DNA from: Bradyrhizobium sp. 21
GTDB lineage: Bacteria; Pseudomonadota; Alphaproteobacteria; Rhizobiales; Xanthobacteraceae
Assembly (NCBI RefSeq): GCF_023073335.1
Contig: NZ_JADPJG010000029.1
Span: forward strand, 52,866-116,865
Reading direction: 5' to 3'
Length of the DNA stretch: 64,000 nucleotides
The translations under genes and the position numbers were made by a program. The stretch's first letter is position 1. Each line of letters begins with the position of its first letter. Below the pieces are notes generated by a model, which was not told the DNA's origin, made no database searches, and saw only the letters and a list, made by a program, of their open reading frames with translations. Below, one piece after another: positions 6,667-14,629 of the stretch.

Positions 6667-6921
6667 CTAGTCCGCGCTGGGCAGCCGCCGCATCGTGAAT
6701 TCGATCTCGCCGTCGGGCAGCTCGCGCCAGTTCTCGACCGCGCTCATATAACCGGCCTTGGGATAGCGGGCGAAGAAGGCCTGCGCCCTTTCCCGCGCCG
6801 CCGCGCGCGGCAGCGTGAAGGTCTCGCGCAGATAGCCGTCGCCGGCTGTTGGGCCCGGCTTGCCGCCGATCCTGCGCCGGCGCGCCATCCGCTCGGCGAG
6901 ATCCCGCGGACGATCGGCCAT
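6667..6921 (-). CDS. Small conserved protein (84 aa)
   Basis: The start at 6921 follows a strong ribosome site (GAGGAGGGCAGGAC) and gives MADRPRDLAERMARRRRIGG. A helix (RAAARERAQAFFARYPKAGY) and a beta-like C-terminus (MSAVENWRELPDGEIEFTMR) follow. The last part resembles proteins with a mixed alpha/beta fold, but I cannot name a family. It ends ten bases from the convergent DUF6894 gene. Confidence 0.6.
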   Translation of the reverse strand: MADRPRDLAERMARRRRIGGKPGPTAGDGYLRETFTLPRAAARERAQAFFARYPKAGYMSAVENWRELPDGEIEFTMRRLPSAD

Positions 6922-7025
6922 GTCCTGCCCTCCTCGACGCAATACGCTCTCGCCAGATGTAGGAAGCAGGCCGGCCAAAGTGGAGTCCCGGCCGGAGGCG
7001 CAGCCGCCTCCGATCAGGAAGACAG

Positions 7026-7319
7026 TCAATTGGCGGTCGTGCCGGACTTCTTCTTGGGCGCGCTGGTCGCGGCCGAGGCCTTTGGCGCCGCCGGCTGCTT
7101 CGGCGGATCGGCGCGCATGCCGCCCCAGGGATCGTTGGACGCCTTGGAGTCCGGAATCTTCTTCAGCGTTTCCTTGTAGGCCTTGTCCCGCTCGGCTTCC
7201 GCGGCCTTCTCCTCGGGGGTCTTGCCCGGGGCTTCCTGCAGCAGATTGATATTGGGCATTTGCGCATAGGCCGGTCCCGCCAGCACGGCCAGCACCGCGG
7301 CCATACGGAAAAGCTTCAT
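7026..7319 (-). CDS. Secreted small protein with a DPWGGMR motif
   Basis: The product is about 97 aa with an N-terminal signal peptide (MKLFRMAAVLAVLAGPAYAQ). A charged helix (EEKAAEAERDKAYKETLKKI), PDSKASNDPWGGMR and a Pro/Ala/Lys-rich tail follow. AAGGAG precedes the second of two adjacent ATGs by six bases, which favours 7319. The motif AYK-x2-L-x2-IPxSK-x3-DPWxGxR is shared with the secreted protein at 11093-11326, so the two are paralogues. Probably periplasmic; function unknown. Confidence 0.65.
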   Translation of the reverse strand: MKLFRMAAVLAVLAGPAYAQMPNINLLQEAPGKTPEEKAAEAERDKAYKETLKKIPDSKASNDPWGGMRADPPKQPAAPKASAATSAPKKKSGTTAN

Positions 7320-7426
7320 CATCTACTCCTTGATCATCCATGACGGCGCGGATCGCCCGCGCCTTGTCGTCCTTGTCACAGCCGGGTCTCACAGCCGGGT
7401 CGCGACCGCAGGGGCCGCTCGGCCCA

Positions 7427-7561
7427 CTAGAGCCGGTCCGATTTGCACGATTTCGGCGCGTTCAGCCAGTCGTCCCAGATCGGGCCGCACTTGGTGCACC
7501 CGTTCAGCGCAAGGCCGAGCGCGGCCAGACAAAACACCAGGACATACCGACGCAACATCAT
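7427..7561 (-). CDS. Small lipoprotein (44 aa)
   Basis: Translation from ATG 7559-7561 gives MMLRRYVLVFCLAALGLALN followed by GCTKCGPIWDDWLNAPKSCK. The first part is a lipoprotein signal with the lipobox LALNGC. The mature peptide would be about 25 residues with Cys, Trp and Asp. A GGATGGGTGG stretch precedes the start. The gene lies upstream of, and on the same strand as, the secreted gene at 7026-7319. Function unknown. Confidence 0.6.
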   Translation of the reverse strand: MMLRRYVLVFCLAALGLALNGCTKCGPIWDDWLNAPKSCKSDRL

Positions 7562-7706
7562 CCACCCATCCCCACTCCATGGCATCATATCGGGCGAAGT
7601 CAGGCATTTTCAAGCCGACGGGACCCGCGGCAGACCGGGTGACTTTGCCGCGCCGATCCGCTCAGAATGGCCGCAACATCCGGCAACAAGGGAGGAAACG
7701 ACAGCA

Positions 7707-8171
7707 ATGCCATCGCAGCCAGAAGCCGAGTTCGGTATCATCGAGGCCCGACGCATCCTCAGCGAGGTCTTTGCGCCCTGGGTCCAGGATCTCAATTTGT
7801 CGGTCGAGCGCATCGAGCACCTGCCGGCGCCGGACGTGCCGGACTGGCAGCCGGCGGCGCTGTTGCGCATGCCGTTCTCGGAGCGGCTGTGCCGCAACGG
7901 CGGCGTGGTCTGCGGCCAGGCGCTGATGGCGCTGGCCGACACCGCGATGGTGATCGCGAACCTCGCCGCCAACCGCGGCTATCGTCCGATGACGACGGTC
8001 GACCAGACCACGCATTTCATGCGCGCCGTCTCCTCGTCGGACGTGCTGGCCGATGCCCGCGTGGTGCGGCTCGGACGCACCATGAGCTTTGGCCGGGTCA
8101 CGCTGCTCTCGGCCAGCGACAACAAGCCGGTGGCGATGGTCTCGAGCGCGTTCGCGATGCTGCCGGGGTGA
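7707..8171 (+). CDS. PaaI-type hotdog thioesterase
   Basis: The 154-aa product has the hotdog thioesterase layout. After an N-terminal helix and RMPFSERLCRNGGVVCGQAL comes a long helix, MALADTAMVIANLAANRGYR, then strands including MTTVDQTTHFMRAVSSSDVL and ARVVRLGRTMSFGRVTLLSA. Family members hydrolyse acyl-CoA thioesters, often aromatic ones; the substrate cannot be told from sequence. The ribosome site GGGAGGA before ATG 7707 decides the start. It is monocistronic and convergent with the HdeA-like gene. Confidence 0.8.
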   Translation: MPSQPEAEFGIIEARRILSEVFAPWVQDLNLSVERIEHLPAPDVPDWQPAALLRMPFSERLCRNGGVVCGQALMALADTAMVIANLAANRGYRPMTTVDQTTHFMRAVSSSDVLADARVVRLGRTMSFGRVTLLSASDNKPVAMVSSAFAMLPG

Positions 8172-8191
8172 GCGTCAGCCGTAAAGAAGAA

Positions 8192-8221
8192 AGCCGCGTG
8201 AGCGCAAAGCGCACCGCGGCT
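8192..8221. terminator. Bidirectional terminator hairpin between convergent genes
   Basis: AGCCGCG and CGCGGCT form the outer stem, with inner GAGCGC/GCGCAC pairing. It lies between the thioesterase stop and the HdeA-like stop. Confidence 0.6.
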
Positions 8222-8279
8222 CTGGATGGAATCAGGAAACGCGATTGCGATCGCGCTTCGCGTCGTCACGCAGGAGACA

Positions 8280-8573
8280 CTACTTGCCGAGCACTTCGTC
8301 GGCCGCGGTGACGATGCTGACGTTCGGGTTCTTTCCGCAATAGGTTCCGAACTGCTTGGCATTCTCGACGAACACGTCGGTGTCGATGATCGCGTTGTCC
8401 TCGTCGCCCTTGTACCAGCCATCCATCCAGGTCAGCACCATCTTGATGGTGTCGTCGCCGCTCTCGAGAAACTGCTTGCAGCTCATGGTCGCGAGATCGA
8501 GCTTGGTGGCGTGGGCGGGCATCGACAACAGCGAGAGCGCCGCGGCGAACAAAAGCGAAAGCGTGGTCTTCAT
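8280..8573 (-). CDS. HdeA-like acid-stress periplasmic protein
   Basis: The product is 97 aa with a signal peptide (MKTTLSLLFAAALSLLSMPA, cleaved after AHA). The mature part carries TMSCKQFLES and FGTYCGKNPN. The two cysteines are positioned as in the HdeA/HdeB fold, where a disulfide links the helices. HdeA proteins are small periplasmic chaperones that unfold at low pH and bind clients. MKTT was preferred over an in-frame ATG four codons upstream because it gives a clean signal peptide. The family call rests on size, signal and Cys placement. Confidence 0.7.
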   Translation of the reverse strand: MKTTLSLLFAAALSLLSMPAHATKLDLATMSCKQFLESGDDTIKMVLTWMDGWYKGDEDNAIIDTDVFVENAKQFGTYCGKNPNVSIVTAADEVLGK

Positions 8574-8748
8574 CAATATCTCCATCGGCGCGTGACGCCA
8601 TAAACGAAAGGCTTGTGGGGAAACTCGGCGGAGCTACCTCCGCGTCAACGTCGTAAACGAAATCTGAAGTGCTGTGCAAGTAGCGCCAGTATTGAATTTA
8701 TTTCAACGTAATTTCTATGCACTACTTCACAATCATCGTTATGGATTA

Positions 8749-8997
8749 ATGCCGATGATCGAGAAGCGTGCAGCGCCGCGTCACCGTGTTTTCAAGGGTG
8801 GAACGCTCACCTTTGAAAATAGCGGAATCGCGTGCACGGTGCGAAACATGTCTGAAGGCGGCGCAGCGATCGACCTCGATGCTCCCGTCAAATTGCCGCA
8901 ATCATTCACGCTCGCGATCGCGCGCGACAATTTCGTGCGGAATTGCCGCACCGTCTGGCGCAGCGACACGCGCATCGGCCTCGCTTTCGTACGGTAG
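8749..8997 (+). CDS. PilZ domain protein
   Basis: About 82 aa starting MPMIEKRAAPRHRVFKGGTL. The RxxxR-type start (RAAPRHR) and the later MSEGGAAIDLD (a D/NxSxxG-like element) are the two c-di-GMP-contacting motifs of a single PilZ domain. The C-terminus CRTVWRSDTRIGLAFVR is the usual end of such short domains. It likely acts as a c-di-GMP receiver, perhaps for motility or envelope functions. The start could also be the ATG at 8755; no strong ribosome site is seen. Confidence 0.75.
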   Translation: MPMIEKRAAPRHRVFKGGTLTFENSGIACTVRNMSEGGAAIDLDAPVKLPQSFTLAIARDNFVRNCRTVWRSDTRIGLAFVR

Positions 8998-9043
8998 TGC
9001 ATATGATGTGAACGAACGTTCGCATCGCGCGCGCGATGCTGCG

Positions 9044-11092
9044 TCATGTTCGCGCTATACGACGCCGGCGACGCCAGCGCAGGCTTGCGACCACGAGCGC
9101 GACGATCGCGAGCACGATCGCCGATGATGCCGCAAGAAACCGTCCGCCGGGACGATCGATGGTGCGCGACCACAATGACGGCTCCTCGCCGGATCTTGCC
9201 AGGCGAAACGCAACGACGCTGTCGCCGATCGAGGTGCCGGCCTCGGAGTGGCCGCCGGCGCCGATCGCGACATACTGCTCGCCCTTCCAGAGATAGGTCA
9301 TGGGATTGGCGACGCCGGGCACCGGCAGCCGTCCCTGCCACAGCTCCCGGCCGCTTCGCGCATCGAAGGCGCGCAAATAGGCGTCCATCGCGCCGGTGAA
9401 CACGAGCCCGCCTGCGGTGACCGCGAGCCCATTAAGGAGCGGCGCGCCCCAGGGCAGCGGCACGCCCAATGGTGCGAGGTCCTCGGTGGTGCCGACCGTC
9501 GAACGCCAGAGGATCTTGCCGGCCTTCAGATCGACCGCGACCATCTCGCCCCAGGGCGGCTTGTTGCAGAGAAACCCGAGCGGCGACATCACCACCGAGC
9601 GCGACATCGCAAACGGCGCGCCCTTCTGCTGGCCGAAATCATGGCCAGGCGGCGGATCGAATCCAGCAGCCTCCGCGCGCGGGATCAGCTTGATGAGATG
9701 AACGGCGCGGCCGGTGTTGGCATACAGGATCTGGTTGACGGGATCGAACGCCGCACTGCCCCAGTTGACGCCGCCGCCGGTGAAGGGGAATTCCAGCGTG
9801 CCTCGCACCGAAGGCGGTGTGAAGAGCCCCTCGTTGCGCGCCTCCGCGAATTGTCTTTCACAAGACGACCGGCGCGGGCCGGGAAAGAGCGAGAGCGCAT
9901 CATCGGTCGAGATCGCCTGCGATGTCAGCGCCGGCACATGCGTCGGGAACGGCTGCGTCGGCGACAGCCTTTCACCCTCCGCGCCGTCCTGCGGCACCGC
10001 GCGTTCCTCGACCGGCCACACCGGCTTGCCGGTGTCGCGATCGAGCACGAAGACAAAGCCCTGCTTGGTCGGCTGGATCACGACATCGCGCTGGCCTTCT
10101 CCGGTGTCGATGCGCGTGAGCGTCGGCTGCGCCGGCAGATCGTAGTCCCAGACGTCATGATGCACGGTCTGGAATGCCCATACGAGCTCGCCGGTCTCGA
10201 TGCGGAGCGCGACCACCGAATTGGCGTGCTCGTTGTTGCCCGGCCGCTTGCCGCCCCAGAAATCCGGCGACGGCGAGGATGTCGGCAGGAACACCAGGCC
10301 CCGCGCCGCGTCGACCGACATCGGCGCCCAGACATTGGCGTGACCGGCTTCGATGCCGCCGCGCTTGAGCGGCTCGAACGTCCACCGCATTGAACCAGTG
10401 CGCGCGTCGAATGCACGCACGACGCCGCTCGGCGCGTCGACGCGGCGGTTGTCGCCGATCGCGGATCCGATCACGACGACATCGCGGCCGATCGCCGGCG
10501 GCGAGGTGATCTGGAATTCGCCGGGCCAATCCAGCGCCATGCCGATCTCGGGCCTGACCTCGCCGCCATTGCCGAAACCGGGACAGGGAATTCCCGTCCT
10601 TGCATCAAGCGCGATCAGGCGGACGTCGTTCGTGCCCATGAAGATGCGTGATCGACAGGCGGCACCCGCAGGCGCCTTTTCGTCGATCCAGTAGGTGACC
10701 CCGCGGCAGACATAGCGATTGGCGGGACGCTGATTGGTGGCGATCTTGGGATCGTAGCGCCATTTCTGCGCACCCGTGCCGGGATCGAGCGCGATCACCT
10801 CGTTGAAAGGCGAGCAGAAGATCAGGCTGTCCTCGACGAACAATGGCGTCGCCTGGAATTTGGTTCGCCGCATCACCTCGCTCGGCCGCGCCGCGACATC
10901 GCCGGTGTGGAATTCGAAGGCCCGAACCAGATTGCCGACATTGTCGGGCGTGATCTCTCGCAATGGCGAGAAGCGCGAGCCGCCGGGATCGCCGCCCCAG
11001 CTCTCCCAGGCGATGCCTGGTCGCGACGACAACAAGAGGAGCGTGATGAGAGCGGCCAAATAGAATGGGCGGGTCGCCAACACCCGCTTCAC
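9044..11092 (-). CDS. Membrane-bound PQQ-dependent dehydrogenase
   Basis: This 682-aa quinoprotein has a signal or anchor segment (residues 8-28), then an eight-bladed propeller with W-motif blades such as GTGAQKWRYDPK, DARTGSMRWTFEPL and ARSGRELWQGRL. A C-terminal transmembrane helix lies at about 650-672, before an Arg-rich end. It resembles glucose/quinate-type PQQ dehydrogenases but lacks their five N-terminal membrane helices. It probably oxidises a sugar or alcohol in the periplasm and passes electrons to the respiratory chain. The start is a GTG directly abutting the TAG of the preceding small secreted gene, so the two are translationally coupled. Confidence 0.8.
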   Translation of the reverse strand: MKRVLATRPFYLAALITLLLLSSRPGIAWESWGGDPGGSRFSPLREITPDNVGNLVRAFEFHTGDVAARPSEVMRRTKFQATPLFVEDSLIFCSPFNEVIALDPGTGAQKWRYDPKIATNQRPANRYVCRGVTYWIDEKAPAGAACRSRIFMGTNDVRLIALDARTGIPCPGFGNGGEVRPEIGMALDWPGEFQITSPPAIGRDVVVIGSAIGDNRRVDAPSGVVRAFDARTGSMRWTFEPLKRGGIEAGHANVWAPMSVDAARGLVFLPTSSPSPDFWGGKRPGNNEHANSVVALRIETGELVWAFQTVHHDVWDYDLPAQPTLTRIDTGEGQRDVVIQPTKQGFVFVLDRDTGKPVWPVEERAVPQDGAEGERLSPTQPFPTHVPALTSQAISTDDALSLFPGPRRSSCERQFAEARNEGLFTPPSVRGTLEFPFTGGGVNWGSAAFDPVNQILYANTGRAVHLIKLIPRAEAAGFDPPPGHDFGQQKGAPFAMSRSVVMSPLGFLCNKPPWGEMVAVDLKAGKILWRSTVGTTEDLAPLGVPLPWGAPLLNGLAVTAGGLVFTGAMDAYLRAFDARSGRELWQGRLPVPGVANPMTYLWKGEQYVAIGAGGHSEAGTSIGDSVVAFRLARSGEEPSLWSRTIDRPGGRFLAASSAIVLAIVALVVASLRWRRRRRIART

Positions 11093-11326
11093 CTATTTCG
11101 GCTTCTTGGCGGGTTCGGGCGGACGCGCCCCGCTCCACGGATCATACTTCTCCTTGGACTCCGGAATGCGCTCGAGAGCGGCCTTGTAGGCCTTCTCGTC
11201 CACCTTGGGCTTGTTATCCGCCTTCTGGCCGCCCTCGTTGGGCTGGCGCCTGCCGCCGCCCATCTGCGCCTGCGCGGAGACAGCCGTCAGCGCCAGCACC
11301 GCGGCCGCTATGACCAAAATCCTCAT
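11093..11326 (-). CDS. Small secreted protein coupled to the PQQ dehydrogenase
   Basis: The 77-aa product has a signal peptide (MRILVIAAAVLALTAVSAQA), a Gly/Arg-rich segment, then KAYKAALERIPESKEKYDPW and a Pro/Lys-rich end. It shares AYK-x2-L-x2-IPxSK-x3-DPWxGxR with the protein at 7026-7319. Its stop codon is immediately followed by the GTG start of the PQQ dehydrogenase, so the two are one operon. A role as an accessory or electron-transfer partner of the dehydrogenase is possible but unproven. Confidence 0.7.
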   Translation of the reverse strand: MRILVIAAAVLALTAVSAQAQMGGGRRQPNEGGQKADNKPKVDEKAYKAALERIPESKEKYDPWSGARPPEPAKKPK

Positions 11327-11478
11327 CGGCGCAATCCCCCTCGTCTGGGGTACAAATTAGCCTGCAATTCCGGAATAGCAAATGCCGACGGTTTCAGGGC
11401 TTCAGCAAATTTTGATCGGCCCGGACTTCGTCGGATCGCAATCATGCCTATCTGTTGGCCCGCAGGGGACCTTCACGG

Positions 11479-11883
11479 ATGTTGCGGATTATTGCTCAAG
11501 CGGTGCTGCTGGCCGGCGCGCTCGCGCTCGGTGCCTGCGGCTTTGCCGACAGCCGCGCGCCGGTGCCCGAGTTCATGCGCATGAAGGAAGCCGAGCAGCA
11601 GCCGCCCGAACTGCCCCCCGACGTCAAGCGCGTCGTCCGCGAGCAGATCGAATTCGTCTTCCTCAACACGTCCTATCCGCGCGAGGTGCATGTCGCCACG
11701 CCCCATCGTGAAGTACGGGGACCGGGCTGGACCGCCTGCGTCCGCGCGCAGCTCACGTCCGCGACCGGCTCATCACTCGGCGCCCAGACCTACATCGTGA
11801 CCATCACGGGCGGAAAAGTCGTCGATCGGCGGCGCGCGGAGGCAGACGACATTTGCGGATCGGAAAGCTACGAGCCGATCTAA
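11479..11883 (+). CDS. Lipoprotein of unknown function
   Basis: The 134-aa product begins with a signal ending in the lipobox LALGAC, so it is probably an envelope lipoprotein. The mature part has a Pro-rich linker (EQQPPELPPDVKR), then a folded domain with VREQIEFVFLNTSYPREVHV, an ACVRAQLTS segment and the C-terminal ADDICGSESYEPI. The two cysteines of the domain could pair. ATG 11479 gives the complete signal; an earlier in-frame ATG at 11455 would add charged residues. No family recognised. Confidence 0.7.
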   Translation: MLRIIAQAVLLAGALALGACGFADSRAPVPEFMRMKEAEQQPPELPPDVKRVVREQIEFVFLNTSYPREVHVATPHREVRGPGWTACVRAQLTSATGSSLGAQTYIVTITGGKVVDRRRAEADDICGSESYEPI

Positions 11884-11990
11884 ATCACACCGACCTGCGA
11901 TCGGTTCCGGGAAAAACCTGTAATTCGACCGGAACGATCGCCGTCTCCCCTTCTTGTTACGGCCAAGGGCAGCATTGGACGGAGGAGGTC

Positions 11991-12323
11991 ATGATGAGGA
12001 CATTCACGATTGCACTGCTGGCGGGTATCGGAGCTATGGCCGCGGCGAGCGGCGCGAAGGCCGCCGACATCTACACCACCAGCGAATACACCAGCCCCGA
12101 TCTCGTTCAGCAGGTCCGGCTGGTCTGCGACGATGCCGGCAATTGCTATCGCAGCCGGGGCGGCGCGCGCGTGATCGTGCGCGATTCCTATAACACCATG
12201 CCGCGCGAGCGTTATTACGAGCGTCGCAGCTATCGCGACTGGGACGATGGTCCGCGCGGCGGCGTCGGCATCCGCGCACCTGGCGTCAGCGTGGGCGTCG
12301 GTGTCGGCGGGGACCGCTGGTAA
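11991..12323 (+). CDS. Secreted Gly/Arg/Tyr-rich protein
   Basis: The 110-aa product has a signal peptide (MMRTFTIALLAGIGAMAAAS, ending GAKA). A conserved-looking segment with CDDAGNCYRSRGG, a Tyr/Arg-rich stretch (RERYYERRSYRDW) and a Gly/Val-rich tail follow. GGAGGAGGTC directly before ATG 11991 decides the start. Probably periplasmic or outer-membrane associated; similar short proteins are common in Bradyrhizobium, to my recollection, and have no assigned role. It is followed by a strong hairpin. Confidence 0.65.
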   Translation: MMRTFTIALLAGIGAMAAASGAKAADIYTTSEYTSPDLVQQVRLVCDDAGNCYRSRGGARVIVRDSYNTMPRERYYERRSYRDWDDGPRGGVGIRAPGVSVGVGVGGDRW

Positions 12324-12343
12324 CCAATAACGTTGTAATGCGG

Positions 12344-12374
12344 CAGGACCGGACGAGACACTCGCCCGGTCCTG
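12344..12374. terminator. Bidirectional terminator hairpin
   Basis: CAGGACCGG and CCGGTCCTG flank a 13-base loop between the convergent genes ending at 12323 and 12381. Confidence 0.65.
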
Positions 12375-12380
12375 TCCATT

Positions 12381-12845
12381 TCAGGTTTCGAGCGGATCGG
12401 CCGGCGCGACGATGTTCGACGTCGGCAAGTTTGCGATGACACGCGCGAGCACCATGCCGGCGCACATCGCAACGACGAAGATGAACGCGGAGGCCGAACC
12501 GAACCCAAGCGCGGTGAGTGCCGGTCCCGGACAGAAACCCGCCAGCCCCCAGCCGATGCCGAAGATGGCGGGACCGGCAATAATTCTCGGATCGATATCT
12601 TTTCGCGTCGGGACGTAAAAGCGGTCGGCGAGGACAGGCCGCGCGAGTTTCAGCACGCGGCTGAAGCCGATGAAGGTCACCGCGACCGCGCCGGCCATCA
12701 CGAAAGCGAGGCTCGCATCCCACGTGCCTGCCGGTATGCCGCCGACATCCAAAAAATTCAGCACCTTTGCCGGGTTCGACATGCCGGAGACGATGAGGCC
12801 GAGACCGAAGATCAGGCCGATCGCGAATTGAACGAGGATGGCCAT
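12381..12845 (-). CDS. YeeE/YedE-type sulfur transporter, second half-protein
   Basis: The 154-aa membrane protein starts MAILVQFAIGLIFGLGLIVS and carries the SGMSNPAKVLNFLDV signature of the C-terminal half of YeeE/YedE proteins, plus GIGWGLAGFCPGPALTALGF. The conserved cysteine in GFCPGP is present. With the gene just upstream (five-base gap) it would form a two-part permease for thiosulfate or another reduced sulfur compound. Four to five membrane helices are visible. A GGAG sits before the ATG. Confidence 0.8.
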   Translation of the reverse strand: MAILVQFAIGLIFGLGLIVSGMSNPAKVLNFLDVGGIPAGTWDASLAFVMAGAVAVTFIGFSRVLKLARPVLADRFYVPTRKDIDPRIIAGPAIFGIGWGLAGFCPGPALTALGFGSASAFIFVVAMCAGMVLARVIANLPTSNIVAPADPLET

Positions 12846-12850
12846 CGCAG

Positions 12851-13279
12851 TCAGCTCCAGTGCCGCATCAGGAACACTGTAACGACGCCAGTCGCCATGA
12901 AGGTGATGGTCGCGACCAGCGAGCGCACCGACAGCCGCGACAGGCCGCAGACGCCATGGCCCGACGTGCAACCGCTGCCCCACACCGCGCCGAAGCCGGT
13001 GAGCAATCCGGCGACAATCAGAAGCGGCGTTGCCACAGCGATCGTCTGCGGCGGCAAGCCTCCGGTGCCAAGGCGCACCAGGATGGGCGCGACGACGAGG
13101 CCCGCGACGAAGGCGAGCCGGCCGGTGAATTGCCGATCCTCGTAAGGCGGAAACAACCGCGCCGCGATACCGCTGACCCCGGCGATCCGCCCCGTCGCCC
13201 ACATCAGGAGCACGGCGGACAGACCGATCAGGGCACCGCCAAGGAGCGATGCAAGCGGCGTGAATGGTGTGGCGACCAT
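12851..13279 (-). CDS. YeeE/YedE-type sulfur transporter, first half-protein
   Basis: The 142-aa membrane protein starts MVATPFTPLASLLGGALIGL. It has the family signature FGAVWGSGCTSGHGVCGLSR with two conserved cysteines, and about four membrane helices. GGAGG lies six bases before this ATG, favouring it over an ATG two codons earlier. Together with the downstream gene it represents a split YeeE/YedE transporter. Such pairs often occur with sulfur-oxidation or rhodanese genes, but none is adjacent here. Confidence 0.8.
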   Translation of the reverse strand: MVATPFTPLASLLGGALIGLSAVLLMWATGRIAGVSGIAARLFPPYEDRQFTGRLAFVAGLVVAPILVRLGTGGLPPQTIAVATPLLIVAGLLTGFGAVWGSGCTSGHGVCGLSRLSVRSLVATITFMATGVVTVFLMRHWS

Positions 13280-13450
13280 CGTCATCCTCCGGATCGAGAG
13301 CGATTTCGCGTACCCATCGCGGCGTCCGGCCGCCGAGCGCCCGCATGCTCAATGAGATGTTAATATTACCACTCGAATTGAAGCGGCGTCCCAACTGTAT
13401 TTTCCAATCTTTGCGCTAAGCATGACCTCCTGAACGGGGAACGACGGGAC

Positions 13451-14623
13451 GTGGTCGATATCGCGCACCAGGCTGCGATCAATCCGGCATCGGCAAAGCA
13501 TGCCGCGGCGGCGTTGCGCGCGCGCGTCCCTCTCACGGCGATCGAACCCGGCCAATGGCGCGCGCTCGCGCAGCGCGCGATCGAGCCGAACGGATATTAT
13601 TTGCCGGGCTGGGAGCTCGCCGTGAGCGCATCCGCGCGCGGCCGCACGGATGCCTCGGCGCTTCCCGCTTTCGATGGAGCTTCGACCCGCCTGATCGGGC
13701 TGATGCCGGTGATTTCGCTCTGGCGCGCATGGAAGGTCCCCCTCCCCGCGCTGGTGAGCGCGCATCCCTATGGCACGCTGTGCAGCCCGCTGATCGACCG
13801 CGACGCGCCGATGGAAGCCGCCACGCGTCTGTTGCAGCGGGCGCGCGAGGCCGGTGCGCATGCGCTCGTGCTGAACGACGTCGCGCTCGACGGTGCGGCG
13901 ATGGCCGCCATCAACCAGGTTCTGGACCGCGACGGCCTGAAGCCGCGTGTCCTCTCGTCCTACATCCGCGCCAGCTTAGATGCGACGCAGGATGGCGAAA
14001 CACTGTTGCATGAGGCGCTCGGCACCAAAAAGCTCAAGGAGCTGCGTCGCCAGCGCCATCGCCTCGAAGAGCATGGCCCCGTCGCCTTCGACGTCGCGCG
14101 CAAGCCGGACGAGATCCGGCCTGCGCTCGAAACCTTCCTGCAGCTCGAATCCGGCGGCTGGAAGGGCAAGCGCGGCACCGCGTTGATCCAGCATGCCGGC
14201 GATGCGACCTTCATCCGCCGCGCCGTCCCAGCGCTGGCAGAGACCGCACAGTGCGAGATTGTGACCTTGCGCGCCGGCACGATTCCAGTGGCCGCCGGCA
14301 TCGTGCTGCGCCATCAGGACCGCGCCTTCTTCTTCAAGCTCGGCATCGACGAACGCTTTGCAAAATATTCGCCGGGCGTGCAGCTCACGCTCGACCTCAC
14401 CCGCCACCTCTGCGCCGACCCCGCCATCGCCAGCGCGGATTCAACCGCGAGCGCGGACCACCCCATGATCAACCCGATCTGGCGCGGGCGCTTCGCAATC
14501 GGCGATGTGCTGATCCCGCTGCGGCGGAAGGACCCGGTTGTGGCGCTCATTCACGCAGCACTGTCCGGCCTCAAAATCGCGCACGAAGCTGCGCGACGCG
14601 TGGTCCATTTGCTCCGCAAATAA
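13451..14623 (+). CDS. GNAT/CelD-BcsL-type acetyltransferase-like protein
   Basis: The 390-aa cytoplasmic protein has an acyltransferase core in its second half. LGTKKLKELRRQRHRLEEHG, a FLQLESGGWKGKRGTALIQH segment and VAAGIVLRHQDRAFFFKLGI are characteristic of the GNAT-fold proteins annotated as CelD/BcsL or BioF2-like. Family members are linked to polysaccharide synthesis, but the substrate here is unknown. The GTG at 13451 is used as start; it follows a purine-rich stretch. It is monocistronic and convergent with the DsbA-like gene. Confidence 0.75.
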   Translation: MVDIAHQAAINPASAKHAAAALRARVPLTAIEPGQWRALAQRAIEPNGYYLPGWELAVSASARGRTDASALPAFDGASTRLIGLMPVISLWRAWKVPLPALVSAHPYGTLCSPLIDRDAPMEAATRLLQRAREAGAHALVLNDVALDGAAMAAINQVLDRDGLKPRVLSSYIRASLDATQDGETLLHEALGTKKLKELRRQRHRLEEHGPVAFDVARKPDEIRPALETFLQLESGGWKGKRGTALIQHAGDATFIRRAVPALAETAQCEIVTLRAGTIPVAAGIVLRHQDRAFFFKLGIDERFAKYSPGVQLTLDLTRHLCADPAIASADSTASADHPMINPIWRGRFAIGDVLIPLRRKDPVVALIHAALSGLKIAHEAARRVVHLLRK

Positions 14624-14629
14624 GCGAAG

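Noticed and set aside
12381..13394. 337-codon frame spanning both YeeE/YedE genes as one protein
   Set aside because: Its first half is out of frame with the recognisable membrane sequence. The two separate genes each have a start, a ribosome site and family motifs.
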